The position numbers and the translations under genes were made by a program. A DNA stretch of 6,578 nucleotides from Litoribrevibacter sp041590855 (lineage in GTDB: Bacteria > Pseudomonadota > Gammaproteobacteria > Pseudomonadales > Litoribrevibacteraceae). The first letter of the stretch is position 1; every line of letters begins with the position of its first letter. Of this stretch, positions 1 through 5,329 are shown one piece after another. Location of the stretch: the NCBI GenBank assembly GCA_041590855.1, contig JBFHTA010000229.1, positions 1 through 6,578 of the forward strand. The letters are read 5' to 3'. Under the pieces are notes generated by a model. That model was not told the DNA's origin, made no database searches, and saw only the letters and a program-made list of their open reading frames with translations.

Positions 1-756
1 CCCAATAACAAGATAACCGTTAGGATTCAATTGACGGGAAAGCCGAGTCAGAATGTCTTGCTTTTGTTCGGCTGAGAAGTAAATAAGTACGTTTCTACAG
101 AAGATAATGTCGAATTTACCCAGACTCGCGAAAGAACCCAATAGATTTTGGGATTTAAACTCAACACGCGCCTTGATCTCACGGTTAACAGACCAGGAGC
201 CATCCTGGTTTTCTGTAAAATACCGACGTTGCAGATCAGCATCCAAACCACGGGCCAGAGCCAGCTTTTCATAACTGCCCTGTTTGGCCTGCGCCAATAT
301 TTCCGAGGAGAGGTCCGTTGCCAGAATCTGGGCTTGGGTTATGCGCTTACTAGGGTTAGCACGATTGTATTCTTCCACCATCATGCTCATGGAATAAGGT
401 TCCTGACCGGATGAGCACGCTGCCGACCAGATACGAATGCTACTCTTCTTTTGAGAGATAAACTCGGGAAAGAGAATTTCTTTCAAAATACGATAAGGGT
501 GCTTATCCCGAAACCACAGGGTTTCATTGGTCGTCATGGCGTCAATGACTCGCTCTTTCAACCGGCCATTGAATTTCACCTTGGATAACAGATCTTTTAA
601 ATCATGAAGCTCAGCTTCTTGCATGATTTTTCTTAATCGGCTGGCGACCAGATATTGTTTGTTGTCACCTAAAACGATGCCAGACTCATTTTCTAAAAAC
701 TGCCTGAACTGATCAAAGTCGTTCTTTTCAAAACGTATTGAGCCAGATATTGACAT
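1..756 (-). CDS. cheR: CheR, chemotaxis protein methyltransferase (3' end cut off by window edge)
   Basis: CheR transfers methyl groups from S-adenosylmethionine to glutamates of chemoreceptors in the cytoplasm; with CheB it sets receptor adaptation. The frame is open from the ATG at 756 to the window edge, giving 252 residues without a stop. CheR proteins are usually about 270-290 aa, so roughly 20-35 C-terminal residues are missing. The N-terminal helical domain spans about residues 8-75. It is followed by the family signature TTNETLWFRD (75-84), the SAM-binding loop WSAACSSGQEPYS (110-122), and FDIIFCRNVLIYF (215-227) in the Rossmann core. The start is supported by GAGG at 769-766, eight to nine bases upstream. 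An alternative ATG at 760 hits a stop after ten codons. The gene lies 35 bp downstream of cheV on the same strand, a cheV-cheR pairing familiar from Pseudomonas and Vibrio. A terminator-like hairpin sits between the two genes, so cheR may be expressed by read-through. Identification is secure. Confidence 0.96.
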   Translation of the reverse strand, partial: MSISGSIRFEKNDFDQFRQFLENESGIVLGDNKQYLVASRLRKIMQEAELHDLKDLLSKVKFNGRLKERVIDAMTTNETLWFRDKHPYRILKEILFPEFISQKKSSIRIWSAACSSGQEPYSMSMMVEEYNRANPSKRITQAQILATDLSSEILAQAKQGSYEKLALARGLDADLQRRYFTENQDGSWSVNREIKARVEFKSQNLLGSFASLGKFDIIFCRNVLIYFSAEQKQDILTRLSRQLNPNGYLVIG

Positions 757-770
757 CCATTACCTCGAGC

Positions 771-801
771 AGAAAGAAAAAAGGGAGAGGTCTACTCTCC
801 C
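771..801 (-). terminator. Intrinsic terminator-like hairpin overlapping the cheV stop, upstream of cheR
   Basis: Read on the minus strand, GGGAGAG (801-795) pairs perfectly with CTCTCCC (789-783) across a five-base loop TAGAC. Six T residues follow directly (782-777), then CTTTCT. This is the standard shape of a Rho-independent terminator. The cheV stop codon TAG (794-792) is the first part of the loop, so a ribosome terminating on cheV would mask the 5' arm. The element faces cheR, whose ATG is 15 bases past the T-run. Partial termination or translation-coupled attenuation is inferred, not shown. Confidence 0.65.
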
Positions 802-1745
802 CCTTTGTATACAGGATTATAATCGCCCTTAAGCACATTTACGGCTTTAGAGGCCAGACTGTCCGGACTGAATTTTGCCATGAAATCATCCGCGCCTACC
901 TTCTCAACCATAGCATGGTTGAAGACACCGCTCAGAGAAGTATGCAGCATAATATGCAACTCGCTCATGCTCGGATCGGCTTTCACAGCCGAGGTTAAGG
1001 TATAGCCGTCCATCTCTGGCATTTCAATGTCCGAAATCATCATGATGTATTTGTCCGCAGGATTCACACCCTGTTCAACCAATGCCCTGAGATGATTCAA
1101 GGCCTCAGCGCCATTCTTGAACAAGGTGGTTTCAAGCCCCACAGATTCCATACATTTCTGAACCTGTTTACGCGCCACAGACGAATCATCGACAATCAGG
1201 ATATGACCAAGACCTTCATCTTCCTCTTGAGGAATTTCTTCAAGGATATCCTCACTGATGGCATCCCCGGAAGGAACAACCTCTGCGATGACTTTCTCAA
1301 CATCGATGATCTCAACCAATTTGCCTTCCAGTTCAGTCACCGCCGTCAAATAACTCTCTTTACCGGTGCCTGATGGGGGCGGATGAATGGACTCCCAGTT
1401 GGTGTTCACGATTCGCTCAACTGAACTCACCAGAAACCCTTGAACCGTTCTATTGTATTCCGAAATAATAACGAAGCTGTTTTCAACATTAGGTAAGGGA
1501 GCTGCGCCCGTCGCCATACTTAAATCCAGAATGGGAATAGTGCCCCCACGTATGTGAGCTACTCCGCGAACCACAGGATTTAACTTAGGCATCATGGTTA
1601 ACTTCGGGCACTGAAGTACTTCCTTAACCTTAAAGACATTAATGCCATACACCTGGGATGATCCCAATTTGAATAACAGCAATTCCAGTCGGTTTTGACC
1701 GACCATCTGCGTTCGGGAATTGACTGTATCTAATACACCGGCCAT
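792..1745 (-). CDS. cheV: CheV, chemotaxis coupling protein with CheW-like and receiver domains
   Basis: CheV is a cytoplasmic adaptor that couples chemoreceptors to CheA, like CheW, and carries a receiver domain that CheA can phosphorylate, tuning signalling or adaptation. The 317-residue protein has the usual family length. The CheW-like domain covers about residues 15-155, including VRGVAHIRGGTIPILDL (59-75). An acidic linker follows (about 160-178), then a receiver domain (181-307). The receiver has a complete catalytic set: D186/D187 in HILIVDDSS, phospho-acceptor D239 in SDIEMPEMDG, T269 and K291, so phosphorylation should be possible. The ATG at 1745 has GGGAGA (1760-1755) nine bases upstream. 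The gene diverges from flgA and is followed by cheR after 35 bp. A candidate FliA promoter lies about 92 bp upstream, in line with late flagellar expression. The stop codon is inside a terminator-like hairpin. Identification is secure. Confidence 0.96.
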   Translation of the reverse strand: MAGVLDTVNSRTQMVGQNRLELLLFKLGSSQVYGINVFKVKEVLQCPKLTMMPKLNPVVRGVAHIRGGTIPILDLSMATGAAPLPNVENSFVIISEYNRTVQGFLVSSVERIVNTNWESIHPPPSGTGKESYLTAVTELEGKLVEIIDVEKVIAEVVPSGDAISEDILEEIPQEEDEGLGHILIVDDSSVARKQVQKCMESVGLETTLFKNGAEALNHLRALVEQGVNPADKYIMMISDIEMPEMDGYTLTSAVKADPSMSELHIMLHTSLSGVFNHAMVEKVGADDFMAKFSPDSLASKAVNVLKGDYNPVYKGGE

Positions 1746-1836
1746 TAATTTAATTCTCCCAATAAGAACCGTACGGCTTAACTTTAGTAAGCATAACTCA
1801 AAAGCGCTGAATCGGAACGTCTCTGTTCAACCATCG

Positions 1837-1863
1837 CTATCGGCCGTCCTGCTCGATTCTTGA
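1837..1863 (-). promoter_or_regulatory. Candidate sigma-28 (FliA) promoter for cheV-cheR
   Basis: On the minus strand, TCAAGAAT (1863-1856), an 11-base spacer, and GCCGATAG (1844-1837) resemble the FliA consensus TAAAGTTT-N11-GCCGATAA. The -10 element matches 7 of 8 bases and the -35 element 5 of 8. Transcription would begin near 1830, leaving a leader of about 85 nt before the cheV ATG. FliA control of cheVR is known in Pseudomonas aeruginosa, which fits. A TAAA at 1869-1866 is a better -35 core but is six bases too far from the -10. Confidence 0.6.
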
Positions 1864-1925
1864 AGTTTAAAGTACAAAAGATAGAACAAAACCCTTCTTT
1901 GGTACTCGCTAGGTCAAGTGATGCG

Positions 1926-1953
1926 GGGGCTTCGACCCCTTGATCTCAGCCCC
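1926..1953. repeat. Competing inverted repeats in the cheV/flgA intergenic region
   Basis: GGGGCT (1926-1931) is complementary to AGCCCC (1948-1953). The same GGGG (1926-1929) can instead pair with CCCC (1936-1939) around a CTTCGA loop, with flanking TCAA (1914-1917) and TTGA (1940-1943) also complementary. The element lies about 43-70 bp upstream of the predicted flgA transcription start, outside the predicted cheV transcript. It is therefore more likely a protein-binding DNA site than an RNA structure. There is no T-run on either side. No specific regulator can be named from sequence alone. The rest of this 274-bp gap (1746-2019) holds only the two promoters. Confidence 0.4.
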
Positions 1954-1969
1954 ATCCACCATTCAACCA

Positions 1970-1985
1970 TGGCATAGGCCTTGCT
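1970..1985 (+). promoter_or_regulatory. Sigma-54 (RpoN) promoter for flgA
   Basis: TGGCATA-N4-TTGCT matches the sigma-54 consensus TGGCACG-N4-TTGCW at all but two defined positions. The invariant GG (1971-1972) and GC (1983-1984) have exactly -24/-12 spacing. The predicted transcription start is about 1996. Sigma-54 control of structural flagellar genes through FleQ/FlrA-type activators is established for polar flagella of gammaproteobacteria. The site also settles the flgA start: a TTG at 1981 is part of the -12 element and would not be transcribed. Confidence 0.8.
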
Positions 1986-2019
1986 TGTTATCCGCTACCA
2001 TGAACAAAGCGGCAAAAAC

Positions 2020-2814
2020 ATGACACTCTATCCAACAATGCGACACAAGCTACCTGTAATAAAGTCTAGCCGATTCTTGAGAAAGGCAAAGCGAATTACG
2101 TGTGTATCCTTGGCGATGTTCTGGATTTCATTGGTTCAAAGCGCGTTAGCCGCCGGAATGACATCCTTCCAGACGCAAGATACCTCACGTATTCCTGAAC
2201 TGGTCAAAGAATTTATTATTGAAGAAATGACCCAAGCAGGGTTGGACAGCAGCGAACTGGAAATACATCCTCAAAGAATCAGCCAACGCCTCAAACTGCC
2301 GGCCTGCAGACAACCGTTAACCTTGTTTAAAGAAGGGGCCAAATCGGGATTCTATGGCCGAAATACCGTCAAGGTCGTATGCAACCAACCGAACTGGGGC
2401 TTCTACACCAGTGTTACAGTAAAAGCCTATGGCGAAGTACTGACAGCGGCCCTTCCCATTGCCAAAGACGAGATCATTACGGAAGAGCACTTCCAAGTCA
2501 CACGCCTCGATCGCACAAAAATTACCGGCAACAGCGTGATTGATCCTAAAGACATTCTGGGCCTATCCGCCAAGCGCCCCATTCGCCAGGGGCAGGTATT
2601 GAAAGCACAACAATTTGACCAACCGCTTCTGGTAAAACGGGGAGACGGCGTCATCATCCAGGCGGTCGGCAAGGGCATGACCATCAGCACCGCAGGTGAA
2701 GCCCTAAGTCATGGCCGGTTGGGTGAAAATATTCGTGTTAAGAACATTAAATCCGAACGGGAAATCATTGCCAAAGTGAAGGATAAGGACACGGTTGTTG
2801 TCATGTTATACTGA
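2020..2814 (+). CDS. flgA: FlgA, flagellar basal body P-ring assembly chaperone
   Basis: FlgA is a periplasmic chaperone that helps FlgI polymerise into the P-ring around the flagellar rod. From the ATG at 2020 the protein has 264 residues. A basic n-region (RFLRKAKR, about 18-25) and a hydrophobic stretch end in SALAA (41-45), a signal peptide probably cut after residue 44 or 45. An N-terminal region with two cysteines (C96, C121; possible disulfide) leads into an SAF/ChapFlgA domain. That domain includes DEIITEEHFQVTRLD (150-164), IRQGQVL (188-194) and the conserved tail VKRGDGVIIQAVGKGM (205-220) through TAGEALSHGRLGENIRVKN (224-242). The family is usually about 220-240 aa, so the signal-peptide region is somewhat long. 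ATG 2038 (258 aa) is the alternative; neither start has a clear ribosome binding site. The open frame reaches back to a TTG at 1981, but that overlaps the sigma-54 promoter. flgM follows after 118 bp. Confidence 0.93.
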   Translation: MTLYPTMRHKLPVIKSSRFLRKAKRITCVSLAMFWISLVQSALAAGMTSFQTQDTSRIPELVKEFIIEEMTQAGLDSSELEIHPQRISQRLKLPACRQPLTLFKEGAKSGFYGRNTVKVVCNQPNWGFYTSVTVKAYGEVLTAALPIAKDEIITEEHFQVTRLDRTKITGNSVIDPKDILGLSAKRPIRQGQVLKAQQFDQPLLVKRGDGVIIQAVGKGMTISTAGEALSHGRLGENIRVKNIKSEREIIAKVKDKDTVVVMLY

Positions 2815-2859
2815 CCGCTTTTTTTGCGTAAAAACCATAGAAAAAATTGACTTAAACAC

Positions 2860-2886
2860 TAAAGTTACCTAAAGAGCTGCCGATAT
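2860..2886 (+). promoter_or_regulatory. Sigma-28 (FliA) promoter for flgM
   Basis: TAAAGTTA (2860-2867), an 11-base spacer and GCCGATAT (2879-2886) match the FliA consensus TAAAGTTT-N11-GCCGATAA at 14 of 16 defined positions with ideal spacing. Transcription should start near 2893, about 40 nt before the flgM ATG. The site makes flgM a late gene driven by the sigma factor its product inhibits, the expected negative feedback loop. Read-through from the sigma-54 flgA promoter is possible because no convincing terminator follows flgA, only a short T-run at 2819-2825. Confidence 0.88.
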
Positions 2887-2932
2887 AACCGAGTGAAGGT
2901 AATTTAATTTCGCGGAAAGGCTGGAGAATATT

Positions 2933-3232
2933 ATGGAAATCAACAACCTCAACATCAATAGCAGTAGCCATAAGGCTAAGCAAGCTGACGGTTCGGCGTC
3001 AGGTAAAGGCAAGGTTTCTACAGAAACAAGTCAACCACAGAGCGGTGAAACCGTTTTCATCAGCTCTGAAAGTAAAGCACTGAAAGATCTGGAAGCATCC
3101 ATCAAAGCGGAGCCGGATTTTGATGTGGAAAAAGTAGAGCGAATCAAAGCCGAAATCGCCGAAGGCAACTTTGTCATCGATGACGAGGCGTTGGCTAATA
3201 ACCTTATTGAGTTTGACGATCTTCTCGGCTAA
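2933..3232 (+). CDS. flgM: FlgM, anti-sigma-28 factor
   Basis: FlgM binds FliA (sigma-28) and holds late flagellar genes off until the hook-basal body is complete; it is then secreted through the flagellar export apparatus and FliA is released. The 99-residue protein has the family's typical size. The N-terminal half (1-40) is Ser/Gly/Lys/Gln-rich and probably disordered, as expected for an export substrate. The C-terminal half carries the sigma-binding helices: SSESKALKDLEASIK (44-58), DFDVEKVERIKAEIAEGNF (62-80) and DDEALANNLIEFDDLL (83-98). No signal peptide is present, as expected. The start is supported by GGAG at 2923-2926, six to seven bases upstream. It has its own FliA promoter and is followed by flgN 62 bp downstream, the standard flgMN pair. 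Confidence 0.95.
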   Translation: MEINNLNINSSSHKAKQADGSASGKGKVSTETSQPQSGETVFISSESKALKDLEASIKAEPDFDVEKVERIKAEIAEGNFVIDDEALANNLIEFDDLLG

Positions 3233-3294
3233 TCGAGTCTGACTCGTGCATTCGGAAGCACTCAAGCTCATCCAGCGATAAAAGGATAGTTTCA

Positions 3295-3780
3295 ATGTCT
3301 GAACAACTAGAACAAGCCCGCGATCAGATCATTCACGGCATAGATGATGACCTCATCACCTTGTCTGAAATGAAAACGCTGCTGACCGACGAGCGAACCG
3401 CGCTCGAGAACCGGGACATTGAAACCATTCAACACGTCAGTCAAAAAAAGGCAGAGCTCTCAGAAGTACTTGCTATGCGAGCTAACCAAAGAACGGAAAT
3501 ACTGGCCTCTTTGGGGTATGCCAATGACGAAACGGGAATCTACCAACTGTTTGAGGGATCGCCGCGAAATGACCTCAACACCCGTTGGAAAGAGCTGAAG
3601 GCCGAACTTCAGGCCTGTCAGCAATCCAACGAGGTGAACAGTAAGGTGGCTTCCCGGATTCGTCAGTCCATGCAACACATTCTCAATATAGTGCAAGGAA
3701 AGTCGGAAAAACCGAACCTATACAACCCGCTCGGCAGTACCGCTGCTGTGATTTCAGGGAACTTGATTGGTGAGGCCTGA
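3295..3780 (+). CDS. flgN: FlgN, export chaperone for hook-associated proteins
   Basis: FlgN is a cytoplasmic type III export chaperone that protects the hook-filament junction proteins FlgK and FlgL and delivers them to the export gate. The 161-residue protein is of normal length and lacks a signal peptide. It is predicted to be mostly helical, with long charged amphipathic stretches at about 2-70 and 92-135, and a C-terminal segment with YNPLGSTAAVISG (143-155), a tail common in gammaproteobacterial FlgN proteins. Sequence conservation in the family is low, so the call rests on this tail, size, helical composition and position behind flgM. AAGGA (3282-3286) lies eight bases upstream of the ATG. 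The 62-bp gap to flgM has only a five-base hairpin and no T-run, so the two genes are probably cotranscribed from the FliA promoter. Confidence 0.92.
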   Translation: MSEQLEQARDQIIHGIDDDLITLSEMKTLLTDERTALENRDIETIQHVSQKKAELSEVLAMRANQRTEILASLGYANDETGIYQLFEGSPRNDLNTRWKELKAELQACQQSNEVNSKVASRIRQSMQHILNIVQGKSEKPNLYNPLGSTAAVISGNLIGEA

Positions 3781-3787
3781 TAATGCA

Positions 3788-3820
3788 GGTCACTTCGATA
3801 TTTATCGAAAGAATGTGACC
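3788..3820 (+). repeat. Two-part hairpin in the flgN-ycgR gap
   Basis: GGTCAC (3788-3793) pairs with GTGACC (3815-3820). Immediately inside, TTCGAT (3794-3799) pairs with ATCGAA (3804-3809) around an ATTT loop. A five-base bulge, AGAAT (3810-3814), separates the arms on the 3' side only. The structure begins eight bases after the flgN stop. No T-run follows directly, so it is not a classical intrinsic terminator. It could act as an mRNA 3'-end stabiliser, a weak terminator, or a palindromic operator for the downstream gene; which one is not decidable here. Confidence 0.5.
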
Positions 3821-3827
3821 ACCGCAT

Positions 3828-3856
3828 TTGACCTTTTACCAATAGCTCATTAATTT
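3828..3856 (+). promoter_or_regulatory. Weak candidate sigma-70 promoter for the PilZ gene
   Basis: TTGACC (3828-3833) matches the -35 consensus at 5 of 6 positions. An exact 17-base spacer leads to TAATTT (3851-3856), which matches only 3 of 6 -10 positions. TAGAAT (3864-3869) is a better -10 but lacks a suitably spaced -35. The area is AT-rich, so chance matches are likely. No sigma-28 or sigma-54 site is visible in this 128-bp gap. Confidence 0.25.
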
Positions 3857-3908
3857 ATTCCTTTAGAATAAAAAATATTGAGCATAAGCAGTAATTGGGT
3901 AGTACTGG

Positions 3909-4619
3909 ATGACCTATAGAATTCTAAAAACACCTGAAGAGCATTATTCGGTACTCCGAACCATACAGGACAACCGCTACCCTACGACGTTGTCGTTTCA
4001 CTCGCACGATCAAGAATACCTCACTCAAGTGATTAAAGCGGACATCAAAAACCGCTGCTTCTTCATAGACGAGCTCAAACCACCCAGTGGCCACAAACTG
4101 GCCGCATCAAGAGAAAGCTTCGATATTGTCACCAAACTGAATGGCGTCGAAATCATCATCAAGGGTGCCAATATTGTCGGGGCGGGCAAATCGGAAGAAG
4201 GCACCTTTTACAAACTGACCTTTCCTGATGAAGTGCTTTACCTTCAACGCCGTCACGCCTTTCGTGTGGAATTACCCGACGACAGCGAAGTCTATGCCGA
4301 GCTTCGTGGTGAAGAACACCAATCCACCAGTCACGTCAAAGTTCTGGATGTATCCGCAACAGGCTGCCGGGTGTCATTAAAACAAATGCCGGAACCGGCA
4401 TTTCACCAAGGTGAAACCATCCCCGTCTTTCTGCTCAAGATATCAAAGAACATTCAGGTAGAAGGTCAGGCCGAACTTAGATTTGTGAGTTACAACGAAG
4501 AAGAAGATAACTACACACTGGGCATCGAACTGAAAGAGTTGTTCGGATTGGGCCACAGAACCATGGAACGCTTTGTAAACGAGCTTCAACGTGACGAGCG
4601 CAAACAGCGCTTTGAATAG
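3909..4619 (+). CDS. flgZ: YcgR/FlgZ-type PilZ-domain flagellar brake protein
   Basis: YcgR-family proteins bind cyclic di-GMP and interact with the flagellar motor to slow it or bias its switching, favouring surface life. The 236-residue protein has the usual size and two-domain layout: an N-terminal YcgR-type domain (about 10-108) and a C-terminal PilZ domain (about 112-228). The c-di-GMP binding signatures are intact: the RxxxR motif in QRRHAFRVELP (R115 and R119) and the DxSxxG motif in DVSATGCRVSL (D147, S149, G152). Binding should therefore be functional. Position directly after flgM-flgN matches flgZ of Pseudomonas, which supports the name; ycgR is the enterobacterial synonym. The ATG at 3909 has only a weak upstream GGGT (3896-3899). 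A 128-bp gap with a hairpin separates it from flgN, so it may have its own promoter. It converges on the arsenosugar-type operon, 21 bp from that operon's last stop codon. Confidence 0.9.
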   Translation: MTYRILKTPEEHYSVLRTIQDNRYPTTLSFHSHDQEYLTQVIKADIKNRCFFIDELKPPSGHKLAASRESFDIVTKLNGVEIIIKGANIVGAGKSEEGTFYKLTFPDEVLYLQRRHAFRVELPDDSEVYAELRGEEHQSTSHVKVLDVSATGCRVSLKQMPEPAFHQGETIPVFLLKISKNIQVEGQAELRFVSYNEEEDNYTLGIELKELFGLGHRTMERFVNELQRDERKQRFE

Positions 4620-4651
4620 TCCATTTTTGAATAGCCCGGTTTATAGCGCTG
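4605..4651. repeat. Short direct and inverted repeats at the convergent gene junction
   Basis: TTTGAATAG occurs at 4611-4619 and again at 4626-4634, offset by 15 bases; the first copy contains the PilZ gene's stop codon. Around it, CAGCGCT (4605-4611) and AGCGCTG (4645-4651) form an inverted repeat spanning both gene ends. The loop would be 33 bases and no T-run follows either arm, so this is a poor terminator. No other terminator is visible between the convergent genes. Confidence 0.35.
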
Positions 4652-5327
4652 GATTCAACCCCGCCGCTAACATGGCAGTGTATAACTCCGGCGTGGCTTT
4701 GACCCGCTGAAGATCCTCTAACTCATCCAAATCCCACAAGTGCTCGCTCATCCAACAGTGCCAATCAATGGCGTCGAAACAGGCAAGTTGCTGAGTGAGT
4801 ACTTGCTCCGTCCCCCACTCAATGTTTTGGAACATCTCAGGATGTGTTTTCTTCACAGCAATGGCAATGTAACCACCGTCTTGTGCAGGAACAAGTGACA
4901 CATCGGAGTGATCCAGTGCCTGAAAGACCGCCTCAATCATCTCGGCCGAAATGGAAATGGCATCTCCGCCAACAATCACCACCTTTTCATAATGATTTAG
5001 CAGATCGGACATGGCGGTTTGCATCTTATTTCCCAAATCGCCCCCGGACTGTAAATGCGTATTCAAGCCATAATCTGAGATCAGTTCAGAAAAAAAAGGG
5101 TGATCCAAATCCTTGGAAGCACTTAAATAGCAATCCCAAACAATCTCGTTTGTAGATGAGCACGATAACTTCTGGCAAATCGTCTTCAACATTGCCTTAT
5201 ACACATTCAAGGCCGCTTCTGAGCCTATGTCCTTGGCTAAGCGGGTTTTCACTTCACCGGATACCGGCGCTTTCGAGAATATCAACACGGCATAAGGTGC
5301 CGGACTATCAGACGGGAGAGAGAACAT
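4641..5327 (-). CDS. TIGR04282/DUF2064-family glycosyltransferase-like protein
   Basis: This is a GT-A-fold, nucleotide-sugar-transferase-like protein of the DUF2064 family, often encoded beside TIGR04283 glycosyltransferases. Its substrate is not established. With the ATG at 5327 it has 228 residues. Motifs in order are FSKAPVSGEVKTRL (17-30; the phosphate-binding start of the domain), SGGDLGNKM (94-102), VVIVGGDAISIS (116-127), PAQDGGYIAIAV (147-158), WGTEQVL (171-177) and WDLDELEDL (198-206). The usual GSDCP-type segment is GGDAI here: the aspartate (D122) is kept but the Cys-Pro is lost, so catalysis may differ. The frame is open back to an ATG at 5411, but that start would overlap the preceding gene by 82 bp and add a tail before the conserved FSKAP region. 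ATG 5327 sits two bases after the upstream stop, consistent with translational coupling. It is the last gene of the arsS operon. Confidence 0.85.
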   Translation of the reverse strand: MFSLPSDSPAPYAVLIFSKAPVSGEVKTRLAKDIGSEAALNVYKAMLKTICQKLSCSSTNEIVWDCYLSASKDLDHPFFSELISDYGLNTHLQSGGDLGNKMQTAMSDLLNHYEKVVIVGGDAISISAEMIEAVFQALDHSDVSLVPAQDGGYIAIAVKKTHPEMFQNIEWGTEQVLTQQLACFDAIDWHCWMSEHLWDLDELEDLQRVKATPELYTAMLAAGLNPAL

Positions 5328-5329
5328 AA

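Noticed and set aside
48..414. Open frames at 48-272 (minus) and 148-414 (plus)
   Set aside because: Both overlap cheR in other frames. The continuous CheR frame with all its family motifs explains the region.
792..1373. Plus-strand open frames at 738-998 and 1092-1373
   Set aside because: They lie antisense to cheV, whose complete CheW and receiver motifs are unambiguous; they have no recognisable domains or ribosome binding sites.
2427..2690. Minus-strand open frame inside flgA
   Set aside because: It is antisense to the SAF domain of flgA and its composition looks like the complement of a real gene.
2800..2825. Terminator after flgA (GTCA/TGAC with a T-run)
   Set aside because: The stem is four base pairs with an eight-base loop and is separated from the T-run; too weak to call.
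2847..2875. Sigma-70 promoter TTGACT-N17-TAAAGA before flgM
   Set aside because: The -10 matches only 3 of 6 positions and the much better sigma-28 site overlaps it.
3234..3246. Hairpin CGAGT-CTG-ACTCG after flgM as a terminator
   Set aside because: The stem is only five base pairs, the loop three, and no T-run follows; flgM and flgN are expected to be cotranscribed.
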